Shown here piece by piece: positions 1 to 9,040 of a stretch of 64,000 nucleotides of DNA (the stretch's first letter is position 1; each line of letters begins with the position of its first letter). Source of the DNA: Pigmentiphaga sp. H8 (lineage in GTDB: Bacteria > Pseudomonadota > Gammaproteobacteria > Burkholderiales > Burkholderiaceae_B); the NCBI RefSeq assembly GCF_003854895.1, contig NZ_CP033966.1, positions 2,046,001 through 2,110,000 of the forward strand. The letters are read 5' to 3'. The notes under the pieces were generated by a model that was not told where the DNA came from, made no database searches, and worked only from the letters and a program-made list of their open reading frames with translations. The position numbers and the translations under genes are program-made.

Positions 1-354
1 TCGACCTTCGAGGCATCCCGGCACGGCCTGTTCCAGGACACGGCGGACTGGTATGCGTACTACCAGGCGCTGCTGCGTTGCCGGCGCGACGCGCTGATGC
101 CCAGCCTGGACGCGACACGGGCCCTGTGGGCGCGGGCGCTGGGCGAACGTGGCGTGGAGGCGCGCTGGAGCCTGGGCGACGGCCGCGTGCTGGCGATCGC
201 CGCCAACTTCGGCGACGACGCGGTGGCGGCGACGGTACCGGGATCGGCCTTCGACCTGCTGTTCGAGAGCCGCCAGGGGCTGGCACGCGGCTTGCGGCAC
301 GGCGAACTGGAACCCACGTGTACTCTTGCCTGGACGGAGGCGCAGACGCCATGA
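1..354 (+). CDS. treZ: malto-oligosyltrehalose trehalohydrolase, C-terminal part
   Basis: The reading frame is open from base 1 and ends at the TGA at 352-354, so only the last 117 codons are present and the start lies outside the window. The visible part begins with STFEASRHGLF and continues through a small all-beta C-terminal domain, as in GH13 trehalohydrolases. TreZ releases trehalose from maltooligosyl-trehalose made by TreY. The stop overlaps the malQ start (ATGA), implying translational coupling, and treY follows malQ, which supports the assignment. A related GH13 enzyme such as glgX cannot be excluded from so short a piece. Confidence 0.75.
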   Translation, partial: STFEASRHGLFQDTADWYAYYQALLRCRRDALMPSLDATRALWARALGERGVEARWSLGDGRVLAIAANFGDDAVAATVPGSAFDLLFESRQGLARGLRHGELEPTCTLAWTEAQTP

Positions 355-2471
355 GCGGACCGGATGACGACCTCGAACGCCTGGCCGGCGCGGCCGGCGT
401 GGCCGTGCACTGGCGGGACGCCATGGGCCGGGAACAGGCCGTGGCGCCGGAAGTGCTGCGTACGCTGCTGGCCGAACTCGGTTTCGAGGTGGACACGCCG
501 GCGTGTGTCGCCGATTGCCTGGCGCGGCTCGCGCGCGAAGGATCGCAAGGATTGCCCGCGTTGAAGACCGCCTCGCCGGGCGAGCCCATCGAATTGCCAT
601 GGACCGGCGACATGGACGAACTGCCGTTCCAGCTGCTGTTCGAGGAGGGCGGAAAGATGAGCGGCATCGCCCGGCGCGGCGCGAGCGGCGCGCTGGTCCT
701 GCCGGGCGTGGATCGGCCCGGCTATCACACCCTGCAGTTGGGTGCGGCGTCCTGCACGCTGGCCGTCGCGCCGGACCGCTGCTTCGCCATCGAGGACGCC
801 CTGCATGGCGCGCCGGCCCGCCTCTGGTCGCTGGGGGTCCAGCTCTATGGCCTGCGCCGCGATGCCGAGGCATCGGTCGCCGTGGGCAGCGCGGGGTTCG
901 GCGATTTCACCGCCTTGCGCCTGCTGGCCGAACAGGCGGCCGCGCGGGGCGCGGCCGCCTTGGCCGTGAGCCCGGTGCATGCGATGTTCAGCGCCGATCC
1001 GGGACGCTACAGCCCCTATGCCCCCTCCAGCAGGCTGTTCCTGAACGTCCTGTATGCGGATCCGGCCGCCTTGTTCGGACCGCAGGCGCTGGCCGCCGTC
1101 TCGGCGCGAGGGCTGGGAGACGAACTGTCGCGGCTGGCGGGCTTGCCCCTGATCGACTGGCCGGCCGCCGGGCAGGCGAAGCTGGCCGTGCTGCGGACCT
1201 TGTTCGATGACTTCCCGCGCAATGCGCCGCCGCCTCTTCACGAGGATTTCCAGGCCTTCGAGCGGGAGGGCGGCGAGCCGCTGCGCTCGCACGCGCGCTT
1301 CGAGGCCATCCACGCCTGGCGTGTGGCGCAGACGCAGGACCGGTCGGGCTGGCGGCACTGGCCCGCGGCCTTTCGCTCGCCCGCCAGCCCGGAGGTCGCG
1401 CGTTTTGCCGCGCAGCACGAGCGCGAGGTGAGCTTCCATGTCTTTCTGCAATGGCTGGCCGCGCGCGGGCTGGGGGACGTCCAGGTCGCCGCCCGCCGGG
1501 CCGGCATGCCCGTCGGCCTGATCTCGGACCTGGCGGTCGGCACGGACCCCTCGGGCAGCCATGCCTGGGCACGGCAGGAAGAAGTGCTGGCCCGGCTCTC
1601 GCCCGGCGCGCCGCCGGACATCTTCAATCCCCGCGGCCAGGCGTGGGGGCTGACGGCATTCTCGCCGCGCGCCCTGGCCGCGAACGGCTACCGCGCCTTC
1701 ATCGAACTCCTGCGGGCCAGCCTGGCGCACGCGGGAGGCGTGCGCATCGACCATGCCCTGGGCCTGTCGCGCATGTGGCTCGTGCCCGAGGGCGCTTCGC
1801 CGGACGAAGGCGCCTATGTGCGCTATCCCTTCCAGGACATGATGCGTCTGGTCGCCCTGGAGTCGTGGCGCCATCGCGCCATCGTGATCGGCGAGAACCT
1901 CGGCACCGTGCCCGAGGGTTTCAACGAGCAGATCGCGCGCGCGGGCATGCTGGGCATGGACGTGCTGTGGTTCACCCGCGAAGGGGGCTGGCCGGGCGCG
2001 CCGTTCAAGGCGCCCGGCGACTGGTCGCGGCAGGCGCTCGCTACCACCACCACGCACGACCTGCCGACGGTGACGGGATGGTGGCGCGGCACCGACATCC
2101 ATTGGCGCGCGGAACTGGGCCTGCTGGCCGAGGGGCGCGACGCCGGAACCGAAGAAGCGGAGCGCGGACAGGACCGTACCCGGTTGTGGGAGGACCTGGG
2201 CCGTGCCGGCCTGGTGGACGCCGGCGGGCCGGTTCCGCCGGAGGCGCCGGTGACCCAGGTGCTCGATTTCGTGGCGCGGACGCCGGCGCCGCTGGTGGTG
2301 GTGCCGCTGGAGGACATGCTGGGCGTTGCGGAACAGCCCAATCTGCCGGGCACCATCGATACCCATCCCAACTGGCGCCGCCGCATGCCGCTGCCCGTGG
2401 AGTCGCTGTTCGAGGAACCCGGCGCGGCCGGCCGCGCCGCCTTGCTGGCCAGGACGAGGGGACGGCCATGA
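351..2471 (+). CDS. malQ: 4-alpha-glucanotransferase (amylomaltase)
   Basis: A 706-residue GH77 disproportionating enzyme that transfers alpha-1,4-glucan segments between maltodextrins in the cytoplasm. The GH77 catalytic motifs are visible: nucleophile Asp in RIDHALGLSRMW (about residue 466), acid/base Glu in IGENLGTVP (about 513) and the third acid in TTTHDLP (about 568). The ATG at 351 was chosen because it overlaps the treZ stop as ATGA; longer versions of the frame run into treZ. Its own stop overlaps the treY ATG at 2468 in the same way. Lying between treZ and treY, it probably feeds longer glucans into trehalose synthesis. Confidence 0.93.
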   Translation: MSGPDDDLERLAGAAGVAVHWRDAMGREQAVAPEVLRTLLAELGFEVDTPACVADCLARLAREGSQGLPALKTASPGEPIELPWTGDMDELPFQLLFEEGGKMSGIARRGASGALVLPGVDRPGYHTLQLGAASCTLAVAPDRCFAIEDALHGAPARLWSLGVQLYGLRRDAEASVAVGSAGFGDFTALRLLAEQAAARGAAALAVSPVHAMFSADPGRYSPYAPSSRLFLNVLYADPAALFGPQALAAVSARGLGDELSRLAGLPLIDWPAAGQAKLAVLRTLFDDFPRNAPPPLHEDFQAFEREGGEPLRSHARFEAIHAWRVAQTQDRSGWRHWPAAFRSPASPEVARFAAQHEREVSFHVFLQWLAARGLGDVQVAARRAGMPVGLISDLAVGTDPSGSHAWARQEEVLARLSPGAPPDIFNPRGQAWGLTAFSPRALAANGYRAFIELLRASLAHAGGVRIDHALGLSRMWLVPEGASPDEGAYVRYPFQDMMRLVALESWRHRAIVIGENLGTVPEGFNEQIARAGMLGMDVLWFTREGGWPGAPFKAPGDWSRQALATTTTHDLPTVTGWWRGTDIHWRAELGLLAEGRDAGTEEAERGQDRTRLWEDLGRAGLVDAGGPVPPEAPVTQVLDFVARTPAPLVVVPLEDMLGVAEQPNLPGTIDTHPNWRRRMPLPVESLFEEPGAAGRAALLARTRGRP

Positions 2472-5146
2472 GCGCAGCCACTTCTGCCAGGCGGGCGGGC
2501 ACCGTCACCTGCGGCGTGCCGCGCGCCACGGCGCGCCTGCAGTTCCATGCAGGCTTCCCTTTCGAGGCCGCGGCCGCGCAGGTCGGCTATTTCCACGCGC
2601 TCGGCATCAGCCACCTGTACGCCTCGCCCATCACGCGCGCGCGGCCCGGGTCCATGCACGGCTACGACACCGTGGACTATGGCTGCGTGAGTCCGGAGCT
2701 GGGCGGCGAGGATGGCCTGCGCGAACTGGTGGCGCGGCTGCGCGAGCACGGCATGGGGCTGATCGTGGACATCGTGCCCAATCACATGGGCGTGGGGCGG
2801 GACAACGCCTGGTGGTGGAGCGTGCTCAAGCTCGGGCGCGCCAGCCCCTATGCGGAATTCTTCGATATCGACTGGGAGCCGGCCGACCCGGCGCTATGCG
2901 GCAAGGTGCTGGCTCCCTTCCTGGGAGACCAGTATGGCCGGGTCCTGGCTTCCGGCGACCTGTCGGTACGGCCAGACGAGGAGACGGGCGAATCCGTCAT
3001 CGCCTATTTCGATGCGCGCTTTCCGATCACTCCCGACTGCGCGGCCGAGGTCGCGACCCAGCCGCCCGGGGCCTACGATGCCGCGCGGCCCGAGGGCAGG
3101 GCGCGTCTGCACGCGCTGCTCGAGCGCCAGCACTATCGGCTGGCGTGGTGGCGCACGGCGGCCGAGGAAATCAACTGGCGGCGCTTCTTCGAGGTCAGCG
3201 ACCTGATCGGCGTGCGCGCGGAAAGGGAAGACACGCGCGAGGCCATCCATGCGCTGCCGTTTCGCCTGTACGCCGAAGGCCTCATCGATGGCGTGCGCGT
3301 CGATCACATCGATGGCCTGGCCGATCCCGAGGCCTATTGCCGCTACCTGCGCGAAAACCTGGCCGCGCTCGACGCCGACCGGCCGCCGGGCTGCCCACGC
3401 GACGTACCCTACATCGTGGTCGAGAAGATCCTGGCATCCGACGAACCGCTGCCCGCGAGCTGGCGCGTGCACGGAACCACCGGCTACGACTTCATGAACG
3501 ACGTCGGCGCGCTGCTGCACCATCCCGAAGGCGAAGCCCGGCTGACCGCCCAATGGGAGGCCGTCTCGGGCGAGGCGCGCGGCTTTCGCGCCCTGGTGCT
3601 GGACGTGCGGCGCCGGCTGGTCGCCCAAAGCTTCGCGGGCGAGTGCGACGCGCTGGTGCGTGTGCTGCACGGCATTGCGCGCGCCGATCTTTCCACCCGC
3701 GATTGGGGGGCGCCGGCCATCCGCCGGGTGCTGACCGAACTGCTGGTGCATTTTCCCGTCTACCGGACCTACGTGGGAGGCGAGACACCCCTGGCGGCCG
3801 ACGACGTGGCCATGGGCATCGCCTGCAAGGGGGCACGGCAAGCCCTGCGGCGCGCCGACCATGGGCTGCTGGATCTGCTGGCGCAATGGCTGGGGCAGGT
3901 TCCGGACGCGCCGGCCACGCCGGCGCTGCGGGCCTGGCGCAGGGAGGCCCTGCGCCGGTTCCAGCAACTGACGGCGCCGCTGGCGGCCAAGTCCGTGGAG
4001 GACACCGGCTTCTACCGCTATGGGCGGCTGCTGTCGCGCAACGAGGTCGGTTCCGACCCCGGCGTGTTCGCGCTGGATGCCGAAGGCTTCCACCGCAAGG
4101 TGTTGGCGCGGGCCGCGCGTTTCCCCGACGCGATGCTGGCCACCGCCACCCATGACCACAAGCGTGGGGAGGATGCCCGGGCGCGCCTGGCGGTACTGAG
4201 CGAACTCGCCGACGAATGGCTGCGGCTGGTGCAGTCATGGATGCGCCGCCACGAGGCCTTCATGGCACGCGAAGGGCCGCGTCCGGCGCGGGCGGACGAA
4301 TACATGCTGTATCAGACGCTGTTCGGCGCCTGGCCCCTGGATCTGGCCATCGTCGACGAGGCCGGCATCGCGGCGCTGGCGGACCGGGTGGGCGAGTGGC
4401 AGACCAAGTCCCTGCGCGAGGCCAAGCTGCGTTCGAGCTGGGTGGCGCCCGCCGATGCCTACGAACAGGCCTGCGACGCCTTTCTGCGTGCCGTGCTCGA
4501 TCCCCGCCGCAACGGCCGCAGCCTGCTGGAGCTGTCGGCCTTCGTGGCGCGCGCCGGCGCGGCGGGTGCCCTGAACGGCCTGGCCCAGACCCTGTTGCGG
4601 CTGGCCACGCCGGGCGTGCCGGATCTCTACCAGGGCACGGAGTTCTGGGATTTCAGCCTGGTCGATCCGGACAACCGCCGGCCGGTGGACGATGGTCGCC
4701 GCCGCGCCGCGCTGGAGGCCGATGCCGACGCCGCCGCGCTGGTGGCGGGCTGGCGCGACGGCCACGTCAAGTTCCAGCTGATCCGGCGCGCCCTGGCGCT
4801 GCGCCAGCGGGATCCCGAGCTGTTCCGACGCGGCGACTACCTGCCGCTGGCGGCGCACGGCGACGCCCAGGATGCCGTGCTGGCCTTCGCGCGCCGCCAC
4901 GACGACCGCTACGCCGTGGTCGTCGTGCCGCTGCACGCCTCGGCGCTGGTGCTGGCCTCGGGCGCTTCGCCGGTCCCCCACGTCCCGCCACGGGCCTGGG
5001 GCGACACGTTCATCGACCTGTCCGGCCTTGCCCGCGACGGCACCCTGCACAACGTCCTGGACGGCCGCTCCTGCGCCGTGGCCGACGGGGCGGTGCGGGT
5101 GGCAGACGTGCTGGCCGCCTTCCCGGTCGCCCTGATGTACGCCTGA
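2468..5146 (+). CDS. treY: malto-oligosyltrehalose synthase
   Basis: An 892-residue GH13 enzyme that isomerises the reducing-end alpha-1,4 bond of maltodextrins to the alpha,alpha-1,1 bond of trehalose. GH13 motifs occur in order: DIVPNHMGVGRDN (about residue 101), the nucleophile region GVRVDHIDGLADP (about 275), VVEKILASDEPLP (about 317, catalytic Glu) and the TreY-typical THDHKRGEDARARL (about 560). The N-terminal ATARLQFHAGFPF is also family-typical. The ATG overlaps the malQ stop. With treZ and malQ it forms a treZ-malQ-treY operon for making trehalose from glycogen or maltodextrin. Confidence 0.95.
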   Translation: MSAATSARRAGTVTCGVPRATARLQFHAGFPFEAAAAQVGYFHALGISHLYASPITRARPGSMHGYDTVDYGCVSPELGGEDGLRELVARLREHGMGLIVDIVPNHMGVGRDNAWWWSVLKLGRASPYAEFFDIDWEPADPALCGKVLAPFLGDQYGRVLASGDLSVRPDEETGESVIAYFDARFPITPDCAAEVATQPPGAYDAARPEGRARLHALLERQHYRLAWWRTAAEEINWRRFFEVSDLIGVRAEREDTREAIHALPFRLYAEGLIDGVRVDHIDGLADPEAYCRYLRENLAALDADRPPGCPRDVPYIVVEKILASDEPLPASWRVHGTTGYDFMNDVGALLHHPEGEARLTAQWEAVSGEARGFRALVLDVRRRLVAQSFAGECDALVRVLHGIARADLSTRDWGAPAIRRVLTELLVHFPVYRTYVGGETPLAADDVAMGIACKGARQALRRADHGLLDLLAQWLGQVPDAPATPALRAWRREALRRFQQLTAPLAAKSVEDTGFYRYGRLLSRNEVGSDPGVFALDAEGFHRKVLARAARFPDAMLATATHDHKRGEDARARLAVLSELADEWLRLVQSWMRRHEAFMAREGPRPARADEYMLYQTLFGAWPLDLAIVDEAGIAALADRVGEWQTKSLREAKLRSSWVAPADAYEQACDAFLRAVLDPRRNGRSLLELSAFVARAGAAGALNGLAQTLLRLATPGVPDLYQGTEFWDFSLVDPDNRRPVDDGRRRAALEADADAAALVAGWRDGHVKFQLIRRALALRQRDPELFRRGDYLPLAAHGDAQDAVLAFARRHDDRYAVVVVPLHASALVLASGASPVPHVPPRAWGDTFIDLSGLARDGTLHNVLDGRSCAVADGAVRVADVLAAFPVALMYA

Positions 5147-5245
5147 TCCCGCGTTGGCCGCCGACCACCCGCCGGGCCGGGGGAACCTCTACACTTGCGC
5201 TGCCCCCTGTGGGCAAAAACCAAAATAAAGAGAGGGAGTGTATCT

Positions 5246-6544
5246 ATGGCGGGTTCTTACTTTCCGGCCTGGCGCGAACAGCCAGGCAGCCTGGAGGCGG
5301 GGCGCGTCATCGCGCCCGACGAGCGTCTGCCGTGGCCGCAGATGCTCGCCATGGGCGTGCAGCACGTGGTCGCGATGTTCGGCTCCACCGTGCTCGCGCC
5401 GCTCTTGATGGGTTTCGATCCCAATCTGGCGATCTTCATGTCGGGCATCGGCACGCTGCTGTTCTTCCTGGTGGTCGGGGGCCGGGTGCCCAGCTACCTG
5501 GGGTCCAGCTTCGCCTTCATCGGGCTGGTGATCGCGGTGACCGGATACGGGGGGGCCGGGCTGAACGGCAACATCGCCGTGGCGCTGGGCGGCATCATCG
5601 CCTGCGGCGTCGTCTACGCGCTGATCGGGCTGGTGGTGATGGCCTCCGGCTCGGGCTGGATCGAGCGTTTCATGCCGCCCGTGGTCACGGGCGCGGTGGT
5701 GGCCGTCATCGGCCTGAACCTGGCGCCGATCGCGGTCAAGGGCGTCACCGCCAACACCTTCGACGCCTGGATGGCGCTGGCCACGGTACTGTGCGTGGGG
5801 ATCGTCGCGGTCTTCACGCGCGGCATGCTGCAACGCCTGCTGATCCTGGCCGGCCTGCTGCTCGCCTACGTGCTCTACGCGCTGCTGACCAACGGCATGG
5901 GACTGGGCAAGCCCATCGATTTCACGCCGGTCGCGCAGGCCGCGTGGTTCGGGCTGCCCAACTTCACGGCGCCGGTGTTCAAGCTGGACGCCATGATCCT
6001 GATCGCGCCGGTGGCGGTGATCCTGGTGGCCGAGAACCTGGGACACCTGAAGGCGGTCAGCGCCATGACGGGCTACAACATGGACCGCTACGTGGGCCGC
6101 GCCTTCGTCGGCGACGGCGTCGCGACCATGTTGTCGGGCAGCGTGGGAGGCACCGGCCTGACCACCTACGCCGAGAACATCGGCGTCATGGCCGTCACCC
6201 GCATCTACTCGACGCTGGTGTTCGTCATTGCCGCGCTGATCGCCATCCTGCTGGGATTCTCGCCCAAGTTCGGCGCGGTCATCCAGACCATTCCCGGGCC
6301 GGTGCTGGGCGGCGTGTCCATCGTGGTGTTCGGCCTGATCGCCGTCGCCGGCGCGCGGATCTGGGTCGAGAACCGGGTCGATTTCTCCGACAACCGCAAC
6401 CTTATCGTGGCCGCGGTCACGCTGGTGCTGGGCACGGGCGATTTCACCCTGCATTTCGGCGGCTTCGCGCTGGGTGGCATCGGCACCGCCACCTTCGGCG
6501 CCATCCTGCTCAACGCCTTGCTGGCGGGGACGCGCAAGCGCTGA
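5246..6544 (+). CDS. NCS2-family nucleobase (uracil/xanthine type) permease
   Basis: A 432-residue inner-membrane protein with about 14 hydrophobic segments of the NCS2/UraA fold; it probably imports a pyrimidine or purine base with protons. Family features include QHVVAMFGSTVLAPLL near residue 35, a TM10-like VAENLGHLKAV with the substrate-binding Glu, and GGTGLTTYAENIGVMAVT. The ATG at 5246 is preceded by a strong purine-rich ribosome site (AGAGAGGGAG, 5229-5238), so the upstream in-frame ATG at 5195 is unlikely. It could be UraA or a RutG-like transporter; no pyrimidine-catabolism genes lie beside it, so the substrate is not fixed. Confidence 0.88.
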   Translation: MAGSYFPAWREQPGSLEAGRVIAPDERLPWPQMLAMGVQHVVAMFGSTVLAPLLMGFDPNLAIFMSGIGTLLFFLVVGGRVPSYLGSSFAFIGLVIAVTGYGGAGLNGNIAVALGGIIACGVVYALIGLVVMASGSGWIERFMPPVVTGAVVAVIGLNLAPIAVKGVTANTFDAWMALATVLCVGIVAVFTRGMLQRLLILAGLLLAYVLYALLTNGMGLGKPIDFTPVAQAAWFGLPNFTAPVFKLDAMILIAPVAVILVAENLGHLKAVSAMTGYNMDRYVGRAFVGDGVATMLSGSVGGTGLTTYAENIGVMAVTRIYSTLVFVIAALIAILLGFSPKFGAVIQTIPGPVLGGVSIVVFGLIAVAGARIWVENRVDFSDNRNLIVAAVTLVLGTGDFTLHFGGFALGGIGTATFGAILLNALLAGTRKR

Positions 6545-6551
6545 ACGCCAA

Positions 6552-6584
6552 CGCGGCCGACACGCGCAAGGCGTGCCGGCCGCG
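6552..6584. terminator. strong GC-rich hairpin between convergent genes
   Basis: CGCGGCCG-A-CACGC, loop GCAAG, GCGTG-C-CGGCCGCG forms a stem of 13 pairs eight bases after the permease stop and about 30 bases before the stop of the converging small gene. It has no T-tract, so it may act as a weak bidirectional terminator or as an RNA 3'-end stabiliser. Confidence 0.45.
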
Positions 6585-6612
6585 CCGGTTCATCGGGCAA
6601 CGGCAGGCGCCG

Positions 6613-7026
6613 TCACGAGGCCGGAAGCCGTGCCTCCCAGCGGCCACCCTGCTGGTAGAACTCGTAGCGGTGGGTGCCCTCGCGGCGATTGCCCTTGACG
6701 TCGGCGCTGGTCGTGACGTCGCAGGTCACGCTCTGGGCGCTCGAGGCGCTGCAATTGTCCAGGGCCTTGACCTCCAGCGAGCGCGTCATGCTGGTCGCCG
6801 AGGGGCTGTCGAAGCCCTGCTGGTTGTTCATGGACTGGATTTCCCTTTGCATGGCGTTCTGCAAGGCCTGGGTGGCCTGGTCCCGCGTCGGGGCCTGCTG
6901 GGCGTATGCCGCGGCGCAGCAGCCGGCCAGCCCGATGGCCAGGACGAAGTGTTTCACCCCGGGGCCGCCCCGGGAAGAAATGCGGCCCCCATGGGGGGGC
7001 TGCACCGCGTAATCGGTATGCTTCAT
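6613..7026 (-). CDS. small exported protein of unknown function
   Basis: A 137-residue protein not matched to a named family. A hydrophobic export signal (KHFVLAIGLAGCCAAAYAQQ) is seen, but it starts about 24 residues in. The ATG at 7024-7026 has a clear ribosome site (GAGGAG) 8 bases upstream, giving an N-terminal lead MKHTDYAVQPPHGGRIS that looks foreign: its DNA is a pair of GC hairpins, and the codons for MKH recur as GTG AAA CAC at the signal peptide proper. The mature part is polar, with two cysteines (about residues 92 and 101), and ends in HRYEFYQQGGRWEARLPAS. Probably periplasmic; role unknown. Confidence 0.65.
   Translation of the reverse strand: MKHTDYAVQPPHGGRISSRGGPGVKHFVLAIGLAGCCAAAYAQQAPTRDQATQALQNAMQREIQSMNNQQGFDSPSATSMTRSLEVKALDNCSASSAQSVTCDVTTSADVKGNRREGTHRYEFYQQGGRWEARLPAS
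6952..7023 (-). repeat. GC-hairpin segment inserted at the start of a coding region
   Basis: Two palindromic blocks (GCAGCCCCCCCATGGGGGC and CCCGGGGC/GCCCCGGG on the minus strand) lie between two near-copies of the start region, ATGAAGCA and GTGAAACA. Removing one unit would restore a standard signal-peptide start. Its architecture, two GC hairpins in about 65 bp, resembles but does not match the repeat family at 14455, 21092 and 23256. Confidence 0.4.
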
Positions 7027-7149
7027 CGCGTGCTCCTCGTAGATCGAAAACACCACGCCTTTCAATCTAGTCGGCTTCGCGGCCGCGCTGTGTAAGGTTT
7101 TACGTGGAATCTTGTCCGTTGGTAATCGGCTTCGCCTTCACCTCTACCT

Positions 7150-8763
7150 CTACCATGACGCCACCGAGCCATCGCTGCGCGGGTCGGCGCCGCCCTCCAG
7201 CGTACCGTCGGCATGCCGCAGGATCGCACCGGCATGGCCCATGGTCTCGTCGTAGGAACGCAGCATCTCGACCTCGTGCCCACGCGCCCGCAGGGCCTCG
7301 GCCGTGGCCGCGTCGAAGCGCGATTCCAGCTTCAGGGTGTCCGACGACTGGCCCCAGGTACGGCCGAGCAGCCAGCGGGGCGCGTCCACCGCGGCCTGGG
7401 GATTCATGCCGAAGTGCACGACGCGGGTGAAGACGGCGCTTTGCGACTGCGGCTGGCCGTCGCCGCCCATGTTGCCGTAGACCAGCGTGCGGCCGTCGGC
7501 CAGGTGGGCCATGGCCGGATTCAGCGTGTGGAAGGGCTTGCGGCCGGGCATGAGCGGATTGCGCGAACGCGGGTCGAGCGAGAAGCTGCATCCGCGGTTC
7601 TGCCAGTTGATGCCGGATCCGGACAGCACGACGCCGCTGCCGAACTCGTGATAAATGCTCTGGATGAAGCTGACCGCGACACCCTCGGCATCGACCGCGC
7701 CCATCCATATCGTGTCGGCCGGCCCCTTGCCCTGGCCCCAGGGGACGGCCTGTTGCGTGGAGATCCGGGCGGCCATGGCGTCCAGCTCCCGGGGGGCCAG
7801 CAGCGACTGCGGATCGACGTCCATGTGCGCCGGGTCGGTGATGTGGGCGTCGCGCACGCCGAAGGCCAGCTTGGTCGCCTCGACGCAAAGATGGACGTAG
7901 TCGGCGCCGGCGGGGTCCAGGTCCCGGGGCAGGCGGCGGTCCAACAGCCCCAGGATCAACAGCGACACCAGGCCCTGGGTGGGCGGTGGCACGTTGTAGA
8001 CCTTGCCGAGGCTGTGTTCCAGCACCAGCGCCGTCTTCCAGACGGGCTGGTGCGCGGCCAGGTCGGCCGCGGCCAGCGGGCTGCCGACGTTGGCCAGGTC
8101 GCGGGCGATGGTCTCGGCCAGCGCGCCCCGGTAGAAATCGTCCAGGCCGCTGCGCGCCAGGTGTTCCAGGGTATCGGCCAGTCGGGGTTGGCGGAACGGC
8201 GAACCCGTGGCCGGCGCCTGCCCGCCGGGAAGAAAGGTGTCGGCGAATCCGGGAATGGACGACAGCTCCTCGCGCTTGGCCTGGGTGCAGGCGGCCTGGC
8301 TGGCGGTGACCGGCATGCCGCGGCGGGCATAGTCGATGGCATCGGCCAGCAGGCGCGACAGCGGCAGGCGGCCGCCGAGTTCGCGGCGCGACCATTCATG
8401 GGCGGCGTTCCAGCCCGACACCGTGCCGGCCACGGTATTGGCCGCCAGGCCGCCGCGGAACGGGATCGTGTTCAGGCCGCGGTCGCGGTACGAGGCGATG
8501 TCCGCGGCGGCGGCTGCCGCGCCGCAGGCTTCCAGCGCCAGCGGCGGCTGGCCCGGGCGGCTGATCAGCCAGAATCCGTCCCCGCCCATGCTGTTCATGT
8601 GCGGATATACCACCGCGATGGTGGCGGCCGCCGCGATCATCGCTTCGACGGCATTGCCGCCTTCGCGCATGACGGCCAGCGCGCTTTGCGAGGCCAGTGC
8701 GTGCGGAGCGACGGCCATGGCGCGGCTGCCGCGTACGGGATTGGGGCTGAACGAGAGCGACAT
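7150..8763 (-). CDS. gamma-glutamyltransferase family N-terminal-nucleophile hydrolase
   Basis: A 537-residue enzyme of the Ggt/Ntn-hydrolase superfamily. These proteins self-cleave to expose a catalytic Thr. Here the E. coli-type TTHYSVVD site reads DTIWMGAVDAEG, which keeps the nucleophile Thr (about residue 360) but changes its neighbours. FIQSIYHEFGSGVV and NWQNRGCSFSLD follow, a pattern I associate with the HpxW (oxamate amidohydrolase) and YwrD-like branch rather than true glutathione hydrolases. The ATG at 8763 gives no signal peptide, so it is likely cytoplasmic, unlike periplasmic Ggt; AGGGAA lies just upstream. It is divergent from gshA across 277 bp. The substrate (glutathione, oxamate or another amide) is unresolved. 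Confidence 0.85.
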   Translation of the reverse strand: MSLSFSPNPVRGSRAMAVAPHALASQSALAVMREGGNAVEAMIAAAATIAVVYPHMNSMGGDGFWLISRPGQPPLALEACGAAAAAADIASYRDRGLNTIPFRGGLAANTVAGTVSGWNAAHEWSRRELGGRLPLSRLLADAIDYARRGMPVTASQAACTQAKREELSSIPGFADTFLPGGQAPATGSPFRQPRLADTLEHLARSGLDDFYRGALAETIARDLANVGSPLAAADLAAHQPVWKTALVLEHSLGKVYNVPPPTQGLVSLLILGLLDRRLPRDLDPAGADYVHLCVEATKLAFGVRDAHITDPAHMDVDPQSLLAPRELDAMAARISTQQAVPWGQGKGPADTIWMGAVDAEGVAVSFIQSIYHEFGSGVVLSGSGINWQNRGCSFSLDPRSRNPLMPGRKPFHTLNPAMAHLADGRTLVYGNMGGDGQPQSQSAVFTRVVHFGMNPQAAVDAPRWLLGRTWGQSSDTLKLESRFDAATAEALRARGHEVEMLRSYDETMGHAGAILRHADGTLEGGADPRSDGSVASW

Positions 8764-8936
8764 CGACGCATTCCCTGAACTGTGGAAAGCGTGATTGTGG
8801 CCCAGACCGGGCGTGCGCGGAGCATTTTCCCGGGGCGCGCAGGGCAGGGGGGCCGGCCGGAGTATGCTTGGCCGGGACGAGTCCCGAAAAGAACGCAAGC
8901 CTGTAAGGGAATTCCAGGGGCACCCGGCCCCACACC

Positions 8937-8942
8937 TATAAT
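8937..8942 (+). promoter_or_regulatory. consensus -10 box upstream of gshA
   Basis: A perfect TATAAT lies about 100 bp before the gshA start. The best -35 candidate, TTCCAG at 8912-8917, is weak and has a 19-bp spacer, so only the -10 is convincing. The rest of 8764-9040 shows no other clear signal. Confidence 0.45.
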
Positions 8943-9040
8943 GTGCCGCCCTGCCGCGTAGGCGCGCGGGCGGCAATTGGGATATAAACACGCCCATGCC
9001 GGCCGCGGCCATGCGAGGCCGTACGAATTCAAGGACATCC

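Noticed and set aside
60..2366. Long minus-strand reading frame opposite malQ (768 codons)
   Set aside because: It is Arg/Gln/Gly-rich with no family-like motif and lies wholly opposite the strongly supported malQ; a typical shadow of GC-rich coding DNA.
5147..5245. Uracil-type riboswitch or attenuator before the permease
   Set aside because: The 99-bp gap shows no conserved aptamer segments and no terminator hairpin with a T-tract.
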